Positions 1-10,410 of a stretch of DNA of 64,000 bases are shown here, in pieces. The notes beneath the pieces are model-generated. The model saw nothing but the letters and a program-made list of their open reading frames with translations. It did not search any database and was not told the DNA's origin. The position numbers and the translations under genes were made by a program. The DNA lies in NCBI GenBank assembly GCA_045837725.1, contig JBEWZL010000263.1, positions 186,001 to 250,000 on the forward strand, read 5' to 3'. Each line of letters starts with the position of its first letter. The first letter of the stretch is position 1. The stretch is from Vermamoeba vermiformis. Its lineage: Eukaryota; Tubulinea; Echinamoebida.

Positions 1-3000
1 TTTTGGGGATTAGCTCTCCGGATTAAGATGAACAACTTTGGGGAATTTGTATTTAAACTGAAGAATCATGTAACACCAGTAGCAAAGTCATTTTTGCTGG
101 CGCTGTTCCATGGAGACAAAGGGGATCTACAGCTTTGGCTCGAAAAAATGAGAAATCAGAGTCCAGGGTTCAAAGACCTCGACGACTTGCGATATTTGCT
201 CAAAGTTCTATACATCAGTTGGCAGTCAACATGGGCTAGTCTGTTCCCGCTTCACAAGCACTTTGATACGTGGATTCGTCAGGCATCACAGCTGCTCCTT
301 TCAGACGCGCATACGAGCACAACATTAACTTGGGCGGACGCAGAAGAGCAATACCGAGGATTGGTTAAATTTTTAACAGCGCTGGCAGAGCTGCCAGAAC
401 CGTACAAAGTTGAAACGCAGTCCACGATAAAACAGATAGAACAATGGTGGTCCTCGCTACCTAAAGTCGGCAAGATGGTAGCTAGTAATGGAGTATGTAC
501 AATTGCAATATTTAATGCGAATCACAAGATACAAAAAATCTTGTATTGCAATTATAATCGACCCAAATTATTGCTTACTAACGGTCCCGTAACAGATATT
601 AATCACCGCAATTGATCTCCCGTTGAAGCAAGGACCAGGCTCAGCAGAGAAACAACACGCCGTGTTATTTGAAGGAGTTAACACACAACTCTCCGCGGAG
701 GCCGTGGAGCTCGTCACTGGAATACTGCCCGAGAGGGTCGAGAACTGCGAACAAGGTCTTATTGTAAAATTAAAGTCGCAAGAGGAGCACGATAAGATGT
801 TAGAACTGTCGGGGCACATCGTGTTGAGGCAGGGAAAGGTTAGTAGCTATTCTTTGATCAATGCTTTACTGCGGAAAAACTGCAACTAATTCTTTCGGCG
901 GATTTATTCTTTTTTCTTTTGACAAATTTTGACTTGTTTGCTGCATTAGGTCATCATCAAACCGTGGAGTTCATCCAAGCCTACAGCCTTGCGCCATGTG
1001 TTCACCATCACGCTACCAGGAGCCACACTGACTGACGCCAAGAATATCGCTGACATCGTATTGAATGTGCAACTCATCTCCGAGCCAGTCGTGTCGGCCA
1101 ACGGTGTGATCGAATACGAAGTGGCGCCTGACTCTGCGGCGTTATTGAAGCAGATCCAAACATGTTTCTTTAAGGGAGCACCAGTACGTCCAATTCCACT
1201 ATTTCCGAATAAGTGACTGACATTTCACAGCGCAAAATTGAAGAAAAAGATGTGGAGGTCACAGTTGAGATACCCGATGCAATTATCTACGGTATTCCTG
1301 AAGGACTTGATGAAGCTAAAATTGTCGCGTCCCTCGAGTTGATGGTCGACGCAGATATGACGGGCAAAGTGACGTACGTGGAGCTGCTGCAACTAGCGAT
1401 CCTTTACAAGCCCGAGCGAGACGTTGATTGGTTCAGTCTATCGCTCGTGCTGCGCGGCAAGAAGGTCACTGTCGCTCCCTTTTCCCAATATATCGTTAGA
1501 CTTTCAAATATTCCTATCGACCTCTACACTGAAGACAAGCTCACTGCGAAGCTCGCAGAAGATGTTCCCGCCAATAGCATCCAAGGCGTGTATTTAGATG
1601 CAAAAAATCAAACAGCGTACGTGCACTTGAAGAGCGCTGAAGCGAAGGATATCTTAGTTAAGAAAGAAATGATAGAGATCGGGGTAAGTTGTCACAATCA
1701 TACTCGCGTAGGTTTTAACCTTTCAATGCAGTTCAACTTGGAATCCAAATCATCGTACGTCGAGTTGCGAGTCATCAACTTGCCACCGAGCACGAGAATC
1801 AGCGAGATTGTCAAGCCTCTTGGAAGACTAATCTCAGCACGAATTGGTACAGTACGCGTTGACGAAGACACGCACACGGCGTTCGTGCCTGTGCCTTCAA
1901 ACGTAGTTCAACGCGCACTGGACCTACAACACTTCATGGTAAATAACAAGCAAGTGCAGATCATAGCAGACGTCGACAGCTCTACGTCAGTCACGATCAC
2001 CTTTAAGACACCTGCTATGGTCCGCTACTTGCAGAGATTTGCTAAAGGAGAACTGGACACTATAAAACAAAACTTTAGCGTGGACGTCGAAGGCATTGAC
2101 GAAGAACCAGGAATGCACATTCGATTGGTTAATAAGAGCGATGCTAACAGGGTGCTCAAGGCCAAAGACTTTCTAAAGCGCTTGTTAGACACGCTCGTGG
2201 AGGAGAAGATACAACTCAATTTTCCAGCTCGGTATACGCGACTTTTCAGCAAAGTAGTATCTTTGGTGAATATCCCGTGCGCCTCAATCGTGAAAGAAAA
2301 GATGAGCGGCGCATCGACGATCAAGGTATACTTAGCTGGCAAAAGAGAGTGGGTCTTGGACTTCACAAACGTAATCAAGAACTTCAAAACGTCAATTGTC
2401 GAAGATGTCATTTCGCTAAATGGAAATCAACGCGATTATATTGAAAAAGACTATACAAATATTTTGGCTCCGTACGTGGATCTACCTATTGACATGGAGC
2501 TGCAACAAAACACTGTTCGTATTAGCGGCATTGGAGCTCTTACAACAGACGTCATAACATTCTTCCGTGACACTTTGGAAGAGAAATTCTACAAAATTGT
2601 AATGAAAGAGAAGCCAACTGTGACACCAGCCAGATTGCATTACTTGCTGCTGTTTGAACAAGAGAACATTAGACAGTTTATTAAGACCAAGAACTTGCTC
2701 AGTGTAAAGCACTACATCAATCCTGTGGTCAATTCAATTACACTCAGTGGTCAGAGGAGTCAAGTGAAGACATTGGAAGAGGAACTCAAAGGCATCTTGG
2801 AAAGCATTATCAGCATTCAGTTTTCATTTGCAACTGAAGTCACTGAAGCTTACTTCAAACAAATTGATGCATGGGTGCAAGAGCTCAGTTTGAGCTTGAT
2901 GATATCACTTTCTTATCCTTCAGCCACCTCAAAGACTGTAGCTATCATTTGTGGACGGGATGAGAAGGCACTGGAACAGTTCTATTCAAGTTTGGAGTAC

Positions 3001-4934
3001 TATGTCTTGTCCTTGTTGCCTGGAAACAGACCCAAAGCATTGATCCGTCACAGTGCCCCCACACAGGCACAACCAAAGATGAGCAGCACAACACCCAACA
3101 CCAAGACGAGTGGTGGCATTTCATCCTTTCAAAGCATCTCTGCGAGTGTCAGTCCTAGCCCCAAGAAAGATGCACTAAACAAGTCTGGTCCTAATTCACC
3201 AGCCACGAACTCCATTGAGAAGAAAGCAGTGCCTCTCAATCCTCTCTACTTGGAGGCTATTGCTCCACGTCAGCCACTGACTGACAACAAAGAGAAGTGC
3301 TATCATCATCACTGTCCCAAGTGCAGAGAATATCATCACGTTGAAGTTAGATTCACGTGCCCCACATGCAGGTATGCAGCACTGATGCACACCATTGCTA
3401 GCGATCGGTATCTAATGTGCTCGACAGGAAATTGATGACGCAAGGCAAGCTGTCCACGTGTGACATTGCAGCTAGTCCCAAATTGACGTGGGGTGACTTG
3501 ATCAATCACAAGCAGAAGCTGTTGTGCGAATATGGTGACATACAGTCGTACCTGCTACAAGACTTGTCAGAAATGAATCAAAAAGCGAGCAAGTTCAACG
3601 AAGTTGTCGCAAGGTTCCCCGCACTGAAGAGCTTGTGGACTAGCCACGCAGACTTCCAGAAATCATTCCCTATCCTCCGCGAAGTCGTAAGTAGTTCCGC
3701 ACTGTGTCACGTGGAGCTAACTGTCTCGCAGCACAATCAATACCAGGTAGAGTTCTACTGCGCCAATTGTACGACAGCACTGAGTACCACCAATGTGCCT
3801 GAGCCTGTGTACAAGTTCGATCCGCAAACAAACGCCTGGGCTAGTTTTGTTCAAACTCTGCACAATCTATTGGTACGTGCAATTTAATTGCGTGAAGTGC
3901 ATGCTAACGGCACTTTAATAGATCTACCTTGAAATTCGACGAGATGAAAATCCACGCATTCAGCCCGGCTTGCCAGATCTGAACCAGCACTTGAAACTCA
4001 AAGAAATGGAGCTGAAAAACAATCAAATGTACGCGTTAATTGCCACGAGACATGTGCTAACAACTTATCTCAGGGCATTGAAAGTGAGCGGCATCAGTGA
4101 CGTGACACTCTCCGTGGTCAACACGCGACTGCACGACGCGAGCCAACAAGACTTTGTGGCCACAGAACTGCACTCGCGCTACATTGTGAAGCACATGGGC
4201 GCTGAACAGTTGCAGCGTTATCGTGAATTCGGTCGTGTGCTCGGCTACGCCATGGTCAACAGAGGCACTGCGTTCTTCAGTGCAGCACTGCCGCTGTGGA
4301 AATATCTCACGAACAGACCTATCACAACACTGGATCTGTACTTCATGTACCCGACACTCTACGACGTAAGTAATTTTGTTATGATTCATGAACGTGCAAA
4401 ACTAACGTGCCCGCGTTGCAGAACTTGCTGCGCATATTGCCTGTACAAAATGCGTTGAAGTACGAGCTAGCCAAAATACTCGCCAAGTGGAAGTTGTACG
4501 ATGAAGTGGAGCCAGGGCTGAAAGAGATTGCAGCAGGTCTGTTCGAAGTCATTCCCGCGGGCATCATTGAGCGACTGTCACCGCAAGAGCTCGAAGAACG
4601 GATCAACGGACCATTCAAACTCGAGTACGACGAGTTCAGGCGCTACATTCAGTTTGAAGGCGCATTTGCCAAACAACCGCCGCAACAAGACAAGTTCTGG
4701 GGCTTTTTCAACAGCGTGTCACAAGCAGTGCGTCAAAAGATGTTATATTGCATGTCAGGGCAGCTGCGATTGATACCCGAGCAGAAGTACATCATCGAGT
4801 CTAAATCAGCGGACAACGACCAGGCGTTTGTGCCTAAACAACGGAAATTATTATTGCCGCCGCACGATGCGTCAGGGGCGTTTGATCGCAGTACAACTGA
4901 AATTATGAAGTTTGTCAATTCAATAAGTACGTAA
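1..4934 (+). CDS. RNA-binding-like / zinc-ribbon protein with C-terminal HECT-like domain lacking the catalytic Cys (5' may be incomplete)
   Basis: I read nine exons: about 28-492, 596-838, 950-1183, 1231-1683, 1732-3371, 3428-3686, 3732-3872, 3922-4365 and 4422-4934. The frame stays open from base 1, so the ATG at 28 may be internal. The protein is about 1,470 aa. The middle holds several beta-alpha-beta segments that look like divergent RRM or KH repeats (for example VELRVINLPPS and ISGIGALTTD), then a Ser/Pro linker. A Cys-rich zinc ribbon follows (HHHCPKCREYHH then FTCPTCR, with YCANC further on). The last ~310 residues follow the HECT fold: FGRVLGYAMVNRG, FEVIPAGIIERLSPQELEER, and YIQFEGAF then FWGFFNSVSQ. 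The HECT catalytic Cys, normally in a TCFN-like motif before LPP, is absent; no Cys follows CMSG near 4755. Known HECT enzymes need that Cys. I infer a non-catalytic HECT scaffold. Stop at 4932-4934. Confidence 0.72.
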
Positions 4935-5046
4935 ACAATTGGTTCACTTTTCTTGTTTTGTATTCTTTTATTTGGTTTGATTTGTCTTTCAATTCTTTTT
5001 TTACTGAAAGAATAGCAAGTATTAATACAAGATATGTACAATGAGC

Positions 5047-6747
5047 CTATTGTTTAGTTGGTCGCAACAAGCAAGCTTTTTTCTTAGCATTTTTGTTAGT
5101 GACGTAATCATAGCAGTATTTACAGGGTGCTGCTGGGTCACACCAGCTGAGTCTGCGCGAATTACTCGTAGTTGGTCGTGATTCGCCGTCATCAACCACC
5201 GTGATCTTGGCTCGTTTTTTGGGTCGTTCGTTGTCAGATCCAGATGACACCTCTTCAACGTCCGGACCCTTTTCAGTATCCTCACTACTATCACTTTTCA
5301 CTCGCGATGATTCTAGTACTGGCTTCGATGCTAAACTGCGTCGTATTGCAGCGAGTGTCATGGTCAAATGTTCTTTGCGATAAGTGACACTGCCGTAGCC
5401 TTCGTTGATTTTCATGCGACACGCCAAACGCACCGCCCCAGCAGCGATGAGTTTCGGTTGAATCCAAATCTTACACGCTGCGAACTCGACAACAAAGCAC
5501 TAATCGGTCGTTAGTCACATTGATATTTCATTCAACTACTACTCACCCAATACTTCTGCGTGGCTTGGTCTCGAAATGCATTGATCAACTCTGCATCGGT
5601 GATTCGTGGCGAATAGACCTGACATTCAAAAGAGTGTTTTTCGTGCAAATGACGCGCGTCCAGTGTCATCGTCTTGGGCTCGAGCAGCGGCGGCCAACTG
5701 CAGATAATATCTCTGGTGAAGCATTGTTAGGATCAATCAATCACGGTGTCAAGTAGCACGTACTCGGCGAGGTCAAATGAGTTCCTAGCGTTCATATAGA
5801 GCTCCACATAGTGTTGTTCCGAGTCACCAATCCGCGGCCACTTCAGTCCACCGTACCACAGATGTTCATGGGTCTTCTTCTTGTTCAACTCGTCAATACT
5901 GTTGGCCTTAAGGGGTACTAATATTTGGTGCACAGAAGTGAGTTTTTGAAGTAATTGTGGTGCTGTGGGTGAATTTCCGAACGACAGAAATGCGATGGGC
6001 TGTGGTTTGGCACGACTGGTGTCAACTTGAAATATCTTTGAATGAAGAGTGCCGCATAGTAATTTCACACTAGTGTCGCCTATTATAATAATTCGATAGA
6101 GGTTGAATGTTAGGCGATATTCTCCGAGCAGTGGGGTGCCCTCTAAACTCAGATCCAGCGGCATGTGTTCGTGGTTTCCATGGATAATGATCGCTGTTTG
6201 ACCTGTGAGCTGATCTACCTCTTCATCTGTGTCAATTTTAACGAGATTTGTGCTTAAGACGATGTAATCTAGCGGGTTGAACGAGATCGCGGGACTTCCT
6301 AAAAAGGAATTGTCAGGATCGCTGCAGGTAAAGCTAAAAGCTTACCTAATAGGCTCAAAGCCACTATAATATCTTTATCGTCCTTGGTATTGACGGCAGG
6401 TTGTTGCACGATTGTTATTTTAAAGGTCTGTTTTGTTTTGTTTTGGGCCAATAGCTTGTCAATGCGCTCGAGCTCAAAATCTAACAATTAAATATGATTA
6501 ATATAAACATATTGATAATAAAATTGAACTTACTTTGCCGTGGAGTTTGCGAAGCTTGTCCAATATTATTATTTGAATTTTTATCCGCCTTGTAATTATC
6601 GTTCGATTGAATAGTCTCTGGTGGACGTTCCTCAGGTCGATCTCTAAATATTAAAATTAATATAATAATTATTTGGAGGGTTAGTGCTTACAGCGAGTAC
6701 CCAGCTTCTAGATCAAACGCTTCGTCTTCCATGTGTGACCAAGACAT
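5047..6747 (-). CDS. Unknown protein with Trp/Gly-rich 'GGLxWP' domain and basic Cys-containing C-terminus
   Basis: Read on the minus strand from the ATG at 6747 through six exons with short introns to the TAG at 5047-5049. The N-terminus is short and acidic (MSWSHMEDEAFDLEAG), followed by an Asn-rich stretch and a mixed alpha/beta region. A segment with LWYGGLKWP follows, then QHYVELY, then CQVYSPRITDAELINAF. The last part is basic and Ser-rich: a likely nuclear localisation signal (RPKKRAKI) and a Cys cluster (WCDPAAPCKYCYDYV). The GGLxWP segment and what follows match, in order, a segment of the gene at 61938-64000 (see findings), so the two belong to one family. I do not recognise a named family. 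A distant SPOC or Med25-ACID-like beta-barrel is possible. It is convergent with the HECT-like gene, about 110 bp away. Confidence 0.6.
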
Positions 6748-6936
6748 CGCTTGCAACTTTCATAATTAATACCAAACGTGTATGTTGCATTCGATGATTG
6801 AAGAACGCGAATGAATTACAACCGGGCATTAATTTTTTCATTACAAAATGTCGAATTCAATGAAGCGTTAAAATCGCTAAACAACAAAATAGTAGTACGT
6901 TATATATTGTTTCGATGTTTTATTGGAGCACTGCTC

Positions 6937-8505
6937 TTAAAATAAGATTGAATCGTCTTCTTTGCTTCCAAAAAGAATTGCAAAATTGCATTGTTTTCTG
7001 AGAGCCACCAAGTGATCTCGCCACACTGAGATATGTGCCGCGGACTTGACTTTGATTTTAAAATATTTCAAGTCATATAGCGCTGTTAGGTGCATGATCG
7101 AGGGCAAATCATCGGGTTCTAGATCGCACCGTTGAATGGTCAAACAATTCAGCCCGTGCAAGGTGCCAATGGCCTCAAAGGTCTTAGCATTCAACTTGCA
7201 GTTAGATAGTTCCAGGGCCTGTAGTCTCGATAATAGTGACACGTGTTCAAAGGCACAAATGCTCGGATCTTGCGATGGTGCGGCAGAGATGTAAATTTTC
7301 TTCAATTTGGTCAATTTTTTGAGAATTTCTTCGTAGCCCACTTCAATCTCGACATTCTCCAAGTGCAGGCGCGCTAAAGTCGTTAATTGCGTGAAATCAG
7401 CGAGCTTGAATTGTTTGGGGTTGGATGCAGGCGATGACACGTGCAACGACTTGAGCCACGTTAATTGTATGATTGGATCGACATCATCATAGGCATAGTT
7501 AAGCACTATAACATGATTAATTAAGAATGTGCTCAGTAGCCAATAAAACATCCGGAACATACCTCCGAGGATGGTCAAGTGCGAGACAAATGTCAGGGGC
7601 AAGAAGTTGCTGGGCGAGAGATCTTTCATGCGATTGACGCGCAGACTGCGGAGCTTTGTCATTCGAGTGAATGCGTGCAGTATGTCAGCGGTCCAGTGCA
7701 AATGAAACACGTCCAAAAATGTCAAGTTGGCCGCGGTTGTCAAGTACTCTATTGGCTGCGGAATGTTGCTGTCGAACCAACTCAGCGTCAGTTCTTGCAG
7801 ATTGGTCAAGTTCGTGAACTGGTGCCAATTGGTCACGCCGTCAGTGTAATGCAGCGCCAGACACTTGAGTGCGGTCATGCGTGCCACCTCGTCCATGTCA
7901 ATCTTGTGAAAGGAGTTCCAGATCTTGAACTTGGTCAGGTTGGTATATAGTTCTATTTTAATAGGCGAGTTCTGCACGGGGTCATTGTCGTCGTAAAACA
8001 CCAGACTGTGCAGCCTCGTGCAGACTGTCAGACTTTCGAAGAATGTCGCGTTGATCGGTGAATTGACTAACAGGCGCAGTTGTGTTAATAGGCTCATATT
8101 GCTCTCGTTGAATACGAAGCTGCCGTTCAATGAGGTTAATTTGCGCATTTGATTGATGTATTGCAGCACGCCTCGATCCACCGTGTCCAAATATTTGTCG
8201 AAGATATTGAACGAGTGTAAATTCTGTAATCGCGTCAATCCTTCTAATTGAGTCGTCTCCGTTGAACTGGACAGCATTGTTAATTTTTGTAAGTTGATTA
8301 AATTGAATATTTTTGAGTAGAAATTCGGATGTAGTTTTCTCATAGAGCAATCGAGTTCTGTGACGGAAATTCGCACATAATAATTCCAATTCTTGCTGAC
8401 GGTGCTTAAGTGAAATAAATTCCACGGGGAGATGTAGCCCAATATGTGCATAATTATTTCTTTTGGAAGATCATGGATCGTTCTGTCCATTTCGATGTCC
8501 ATCAT
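6937..8505 (-). CDS. F-box / leucine-rich repeat protein
   Basis: About 500 aa. The N-terminal F-box reads IHDLPKEIIMHILGYI and then FHLSTVSKNWNYYV. About 15 degenerate leucine-rich repeats follow, with phrases such as LTNLQELTLSW, MTKLRSLRVNRM and LQALELSNCKL. F-box proteins recruit substrates to SCF ubiquitin ligases through Skp1, and the LRRs would be the substrate arm. A 57-nt intron with a GTATGT donor lies at 7506-7562. It is a multiple of three and stop-free, so the frame stays open whether or not it is spliced. The start could be a tiny upstream exon (ATGGAG at 8683-8688, splicing to an acceptor near 8518), adding a few residues. It belongs to the same broad family as the genes at 10411 and 12435 but is clearly more divergent. 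Confidence 0.8.
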   Translation of the reverse strand: MMDIEMDRTIHDLPKEIIMHILGYISPWNLFHLSTVSKNWNYYVRISVTELDCSMRKLHPNFYSKIFNLINLQKLTMLSSSTETTQLEGLTRLQNLHSFNIFDKYLDTVDRGVLQYINQMRKLTSLNGSFVFNESNMSLLTQLRLLVNSPINATFFESLTVCTRLHSLVFYDDNDPVQNSPIKIELYTNLTKFKIWNSFHKIDMDEVARMTALKCLALHYTDGVTNWHQFTNLTNLQELTLSWFDSNIPQPIEYLTTAANLTFLDVFHLHWTADILHAFTRMTKLRSLRVNRMKDLSPSNFLPLTFVSHLTILGGMFRMFYWLLSTFLINHVIVLNYAYDDVDPIIQLTWLKSLHVSSPASNPKQFKLADFTQLTTLARLHLENVEIEVGYEEILKKLTKLKKIYISAAPSQDPSICAFEHVSLLSRLQALELSNCKLNAKTFEAIGTLHGLNCLTIQRCDLEPDDLPSIMHLTALYDLKYFKIKVKSAAHISVWRDHLVALRKQCNFAILFGSKEDDSILF

Positions 8506-8520
8506 TACATCTGCATCCTG

Positions 8521-9169
8521 TCGTATTTAATTAATAAGTGACATGAATTTTAAACACGTCGGACGCTCTAAAAATTAATTTGTTAAATTTGAATTTAATT
8601 TTAAAATTGACTGAAAAATATGGAGTCATTTTTACAAGGAAATTCACATGTATATATCGTTATTAATAATGTAAATATTTACCTCCATTTTTCTTTATGC
8701 CCTGAAAACTTTTCCGTGGATCAAACAGAAGATCAACCCCAAATCATGCACGGGCAGTGACACAATAGTTTTCTTCTATATAGCTATCATATACACGAGC
8801 GAAGTGCCGGAGTAGTGCTTTGGTGGAAATGGATTATGAAATAATTGCAATTTCAAACGAAAGAGGGAAAATTACTCGGGTCAATTCGTGACTCAAAACG
8901 GCACTGATTGAAATCACGACCTTCATACAAAATAGGGAAAAAAATTAGATGGAGGCCTAACTTATTCTTGCAATGCATTACTCATGAGTTCAAATCCCGT
9001 GCTAGGTACAGTAGATCTTGTTGTCTTGGTTGATAAAGCGGTCGCCGCTTGCGCGGGATGAGTAGCCCGCTCGACCGCAGCAGGTTCCCCATTCAGATCC
9101 AGGCACGTGAAAAACTTGCAAAGTCAGAAAAGTTGTATGATCCTAAACTAGCCGCGATTTCATTCTTTT
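8521..9169. other. Intergenic region with a strong hairpin
   Basis: No convincing coding exon is seen apart from the possible first mini-exon of the F-box gene at 8683-8688. A nested inverted repeat lies at 9038-9078: outer stem GCGGTCG/CGACCGC and inner stem GCGGG/CCCGC. A short B-box-like string (GTTCAAATCCCG) sits near 8989, but I could not close a tRNA cloverleaf around it. Confidence 0.4.
9038..9078. repeat. Nested inverted repeat (41 nt hairpin)
   Basis: The outer 7-bp arms GCGGTCG (9038-9044) and CGACCGC (9072-9078) are perfect complements. The inner 5-bp arms GCGGG (9053-9057) and CCCGC (9066-9070) enclose an 8-nt loop. The stretch is GC-rich within AT-rich intergenic DNA. It could be part of a small RNA or a promoter element of the HPP gene that starts about 90 bp downstream. 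Confidence 0.45.
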
Positions 9170-10352
9170 ATGCAGTATAAACACATCAGAAGACCACGGA
9201 GAATGAGTTCTCATACTACTCCTTCTCCAGAAGCTACGCATGGGTCGACTATGAGTTCCGACGGGCACACGCCATCGGAGACTGCTCCGAATCTGGAAAT
9301 AAAAAAGTTAAAACAGAAGATCAGAAAGCAGCGCCGAACAATTAAAAAATTAAGAGAAACAAATTTTGAATTAGAGGAGCGGTTATCGCGGTTTATTGAA
9401 GACGACGTAAATCCGGATGTAGTGTTGGATATTAACAAAGAGGACGCTCACCCTCCGGTCGCAACTAACCCTGAAGAGCCTGTTACCACGAACAAATTGG
9501 CAAGCACCATGCTTTATATTGGTGACTGGTTACGAGCCTATTTCACGAAGTGGGGAGGTAAATTGATGAATTTATTGAAATGCAACTCAAACGCATATTA
9601 AATGTATTATGATAGGACGCAAATTTGTTGGTTCTGCGCCTATGATAGAGCCAATCAAAATATTTTGGTCATTCTTGGGTAGCTTCTTGGGTATTTTAGC
9701 GATCGGCGCTCTTCATACTTATGTTTGGACTCCAATCGGCAGGTAAGATAATAAATAGATATTACTATTCTTCCAATATTTCATTTGATATTCCTGTTTA
9801 CTAACGGATTCGGTTACAGAGTGGGTAGTCTCGGATCTTTCGGAGCTGCGGCGGTACTTATATACGCTGCTATTACTAGGTAAGCACCTGTGCAACTAAA
9901 TAAATGTTATGACTATGGCTTTAATGCTCCGAACATTAACTGAACTTCCATCCAGTCCCCTTGCTCAACCACGCAACTTGATTGTCGGCAATTCGTTGGC
10001 TGCCGTCATCGGCATATCCTACTGGTACATATTCCACGCCATCGGTGGCTATATGTGGATTGGTGCCGCATTAGCAGTGGCTACTTCAATAGCAGCAATG
10101 CACGTAACGAAAAGTCTGCATCCGCCCGCTGGTAAGTCATGCTCCTTCGCCTTCATATACTTACGTAATTAATGACTGGGTTATATAGGTGCTACAGCAC
10201 TGATAGCGGTAATGGATCCAACAGTGGCGAGTGTACAGGGCTACTGGTACATCTTGGTGCCAGTACTGGCTGGCGAGGGTGTATTATTACTTGTAGCTTT
10301 ACTTGTAGATAATTTATCGAAGATACAAAGGTATCCGGAATATTGGGTGTAA
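9170..10352 (+). CDS. HPP-family integral membrane protein with N-terminal coiled coil
   Basis: Five exons: 9170-9557, 9616-9742, 9822-9879, 9956-10131 and 10189-10352. The first exon alone ends in a stop at 9601, but splicing GAG|GTAAAT to ATAG|GAC joins it in frame to the membrane part, and I prefer this single-gene model. Residues 1-40 are Ser/Thr/Pro-rich. Residues ~42-75 form a highly charged coiled coil (KKLKQKIRKQRRTIKKLRE). About four to five hydrophobic helices follow with the family motifs SPLAQPRN and SLHPPAGATAL. HPP proteins occur in bacteria, fungi and plants as 4-TM proteins, and some plastid members are linked to nitrite transport. The substrate here is unknown. An alternative is two genes: a 143-aa coiled-coil protein and an HPP protein starting at the ATG at 9609. 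Confidence 0.82.
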
Positions 10353-10410
10353 ATAGTGAGATGTATAGTTAATAAATTAATATTTAAATCGATCACATGA
10401 CCACAACAAC

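Noticed and set aside
4918-5046. A further 3' exon that might supply the missing HECT cysteine
   Set aside because: A GTACGT occurs at the stop, but no acceptor or Cys-containing frame fits in the ~110 bp before the convergent gene, and the HECT fold is already complete to its C-terminal helix.
8985-9005. B-box-like GTTCAAATCCCG suggesting a tRNA
   Set aside because: No matching acceptor stem or anticodon arm can be folded around it, and the T-stem has mismatches.
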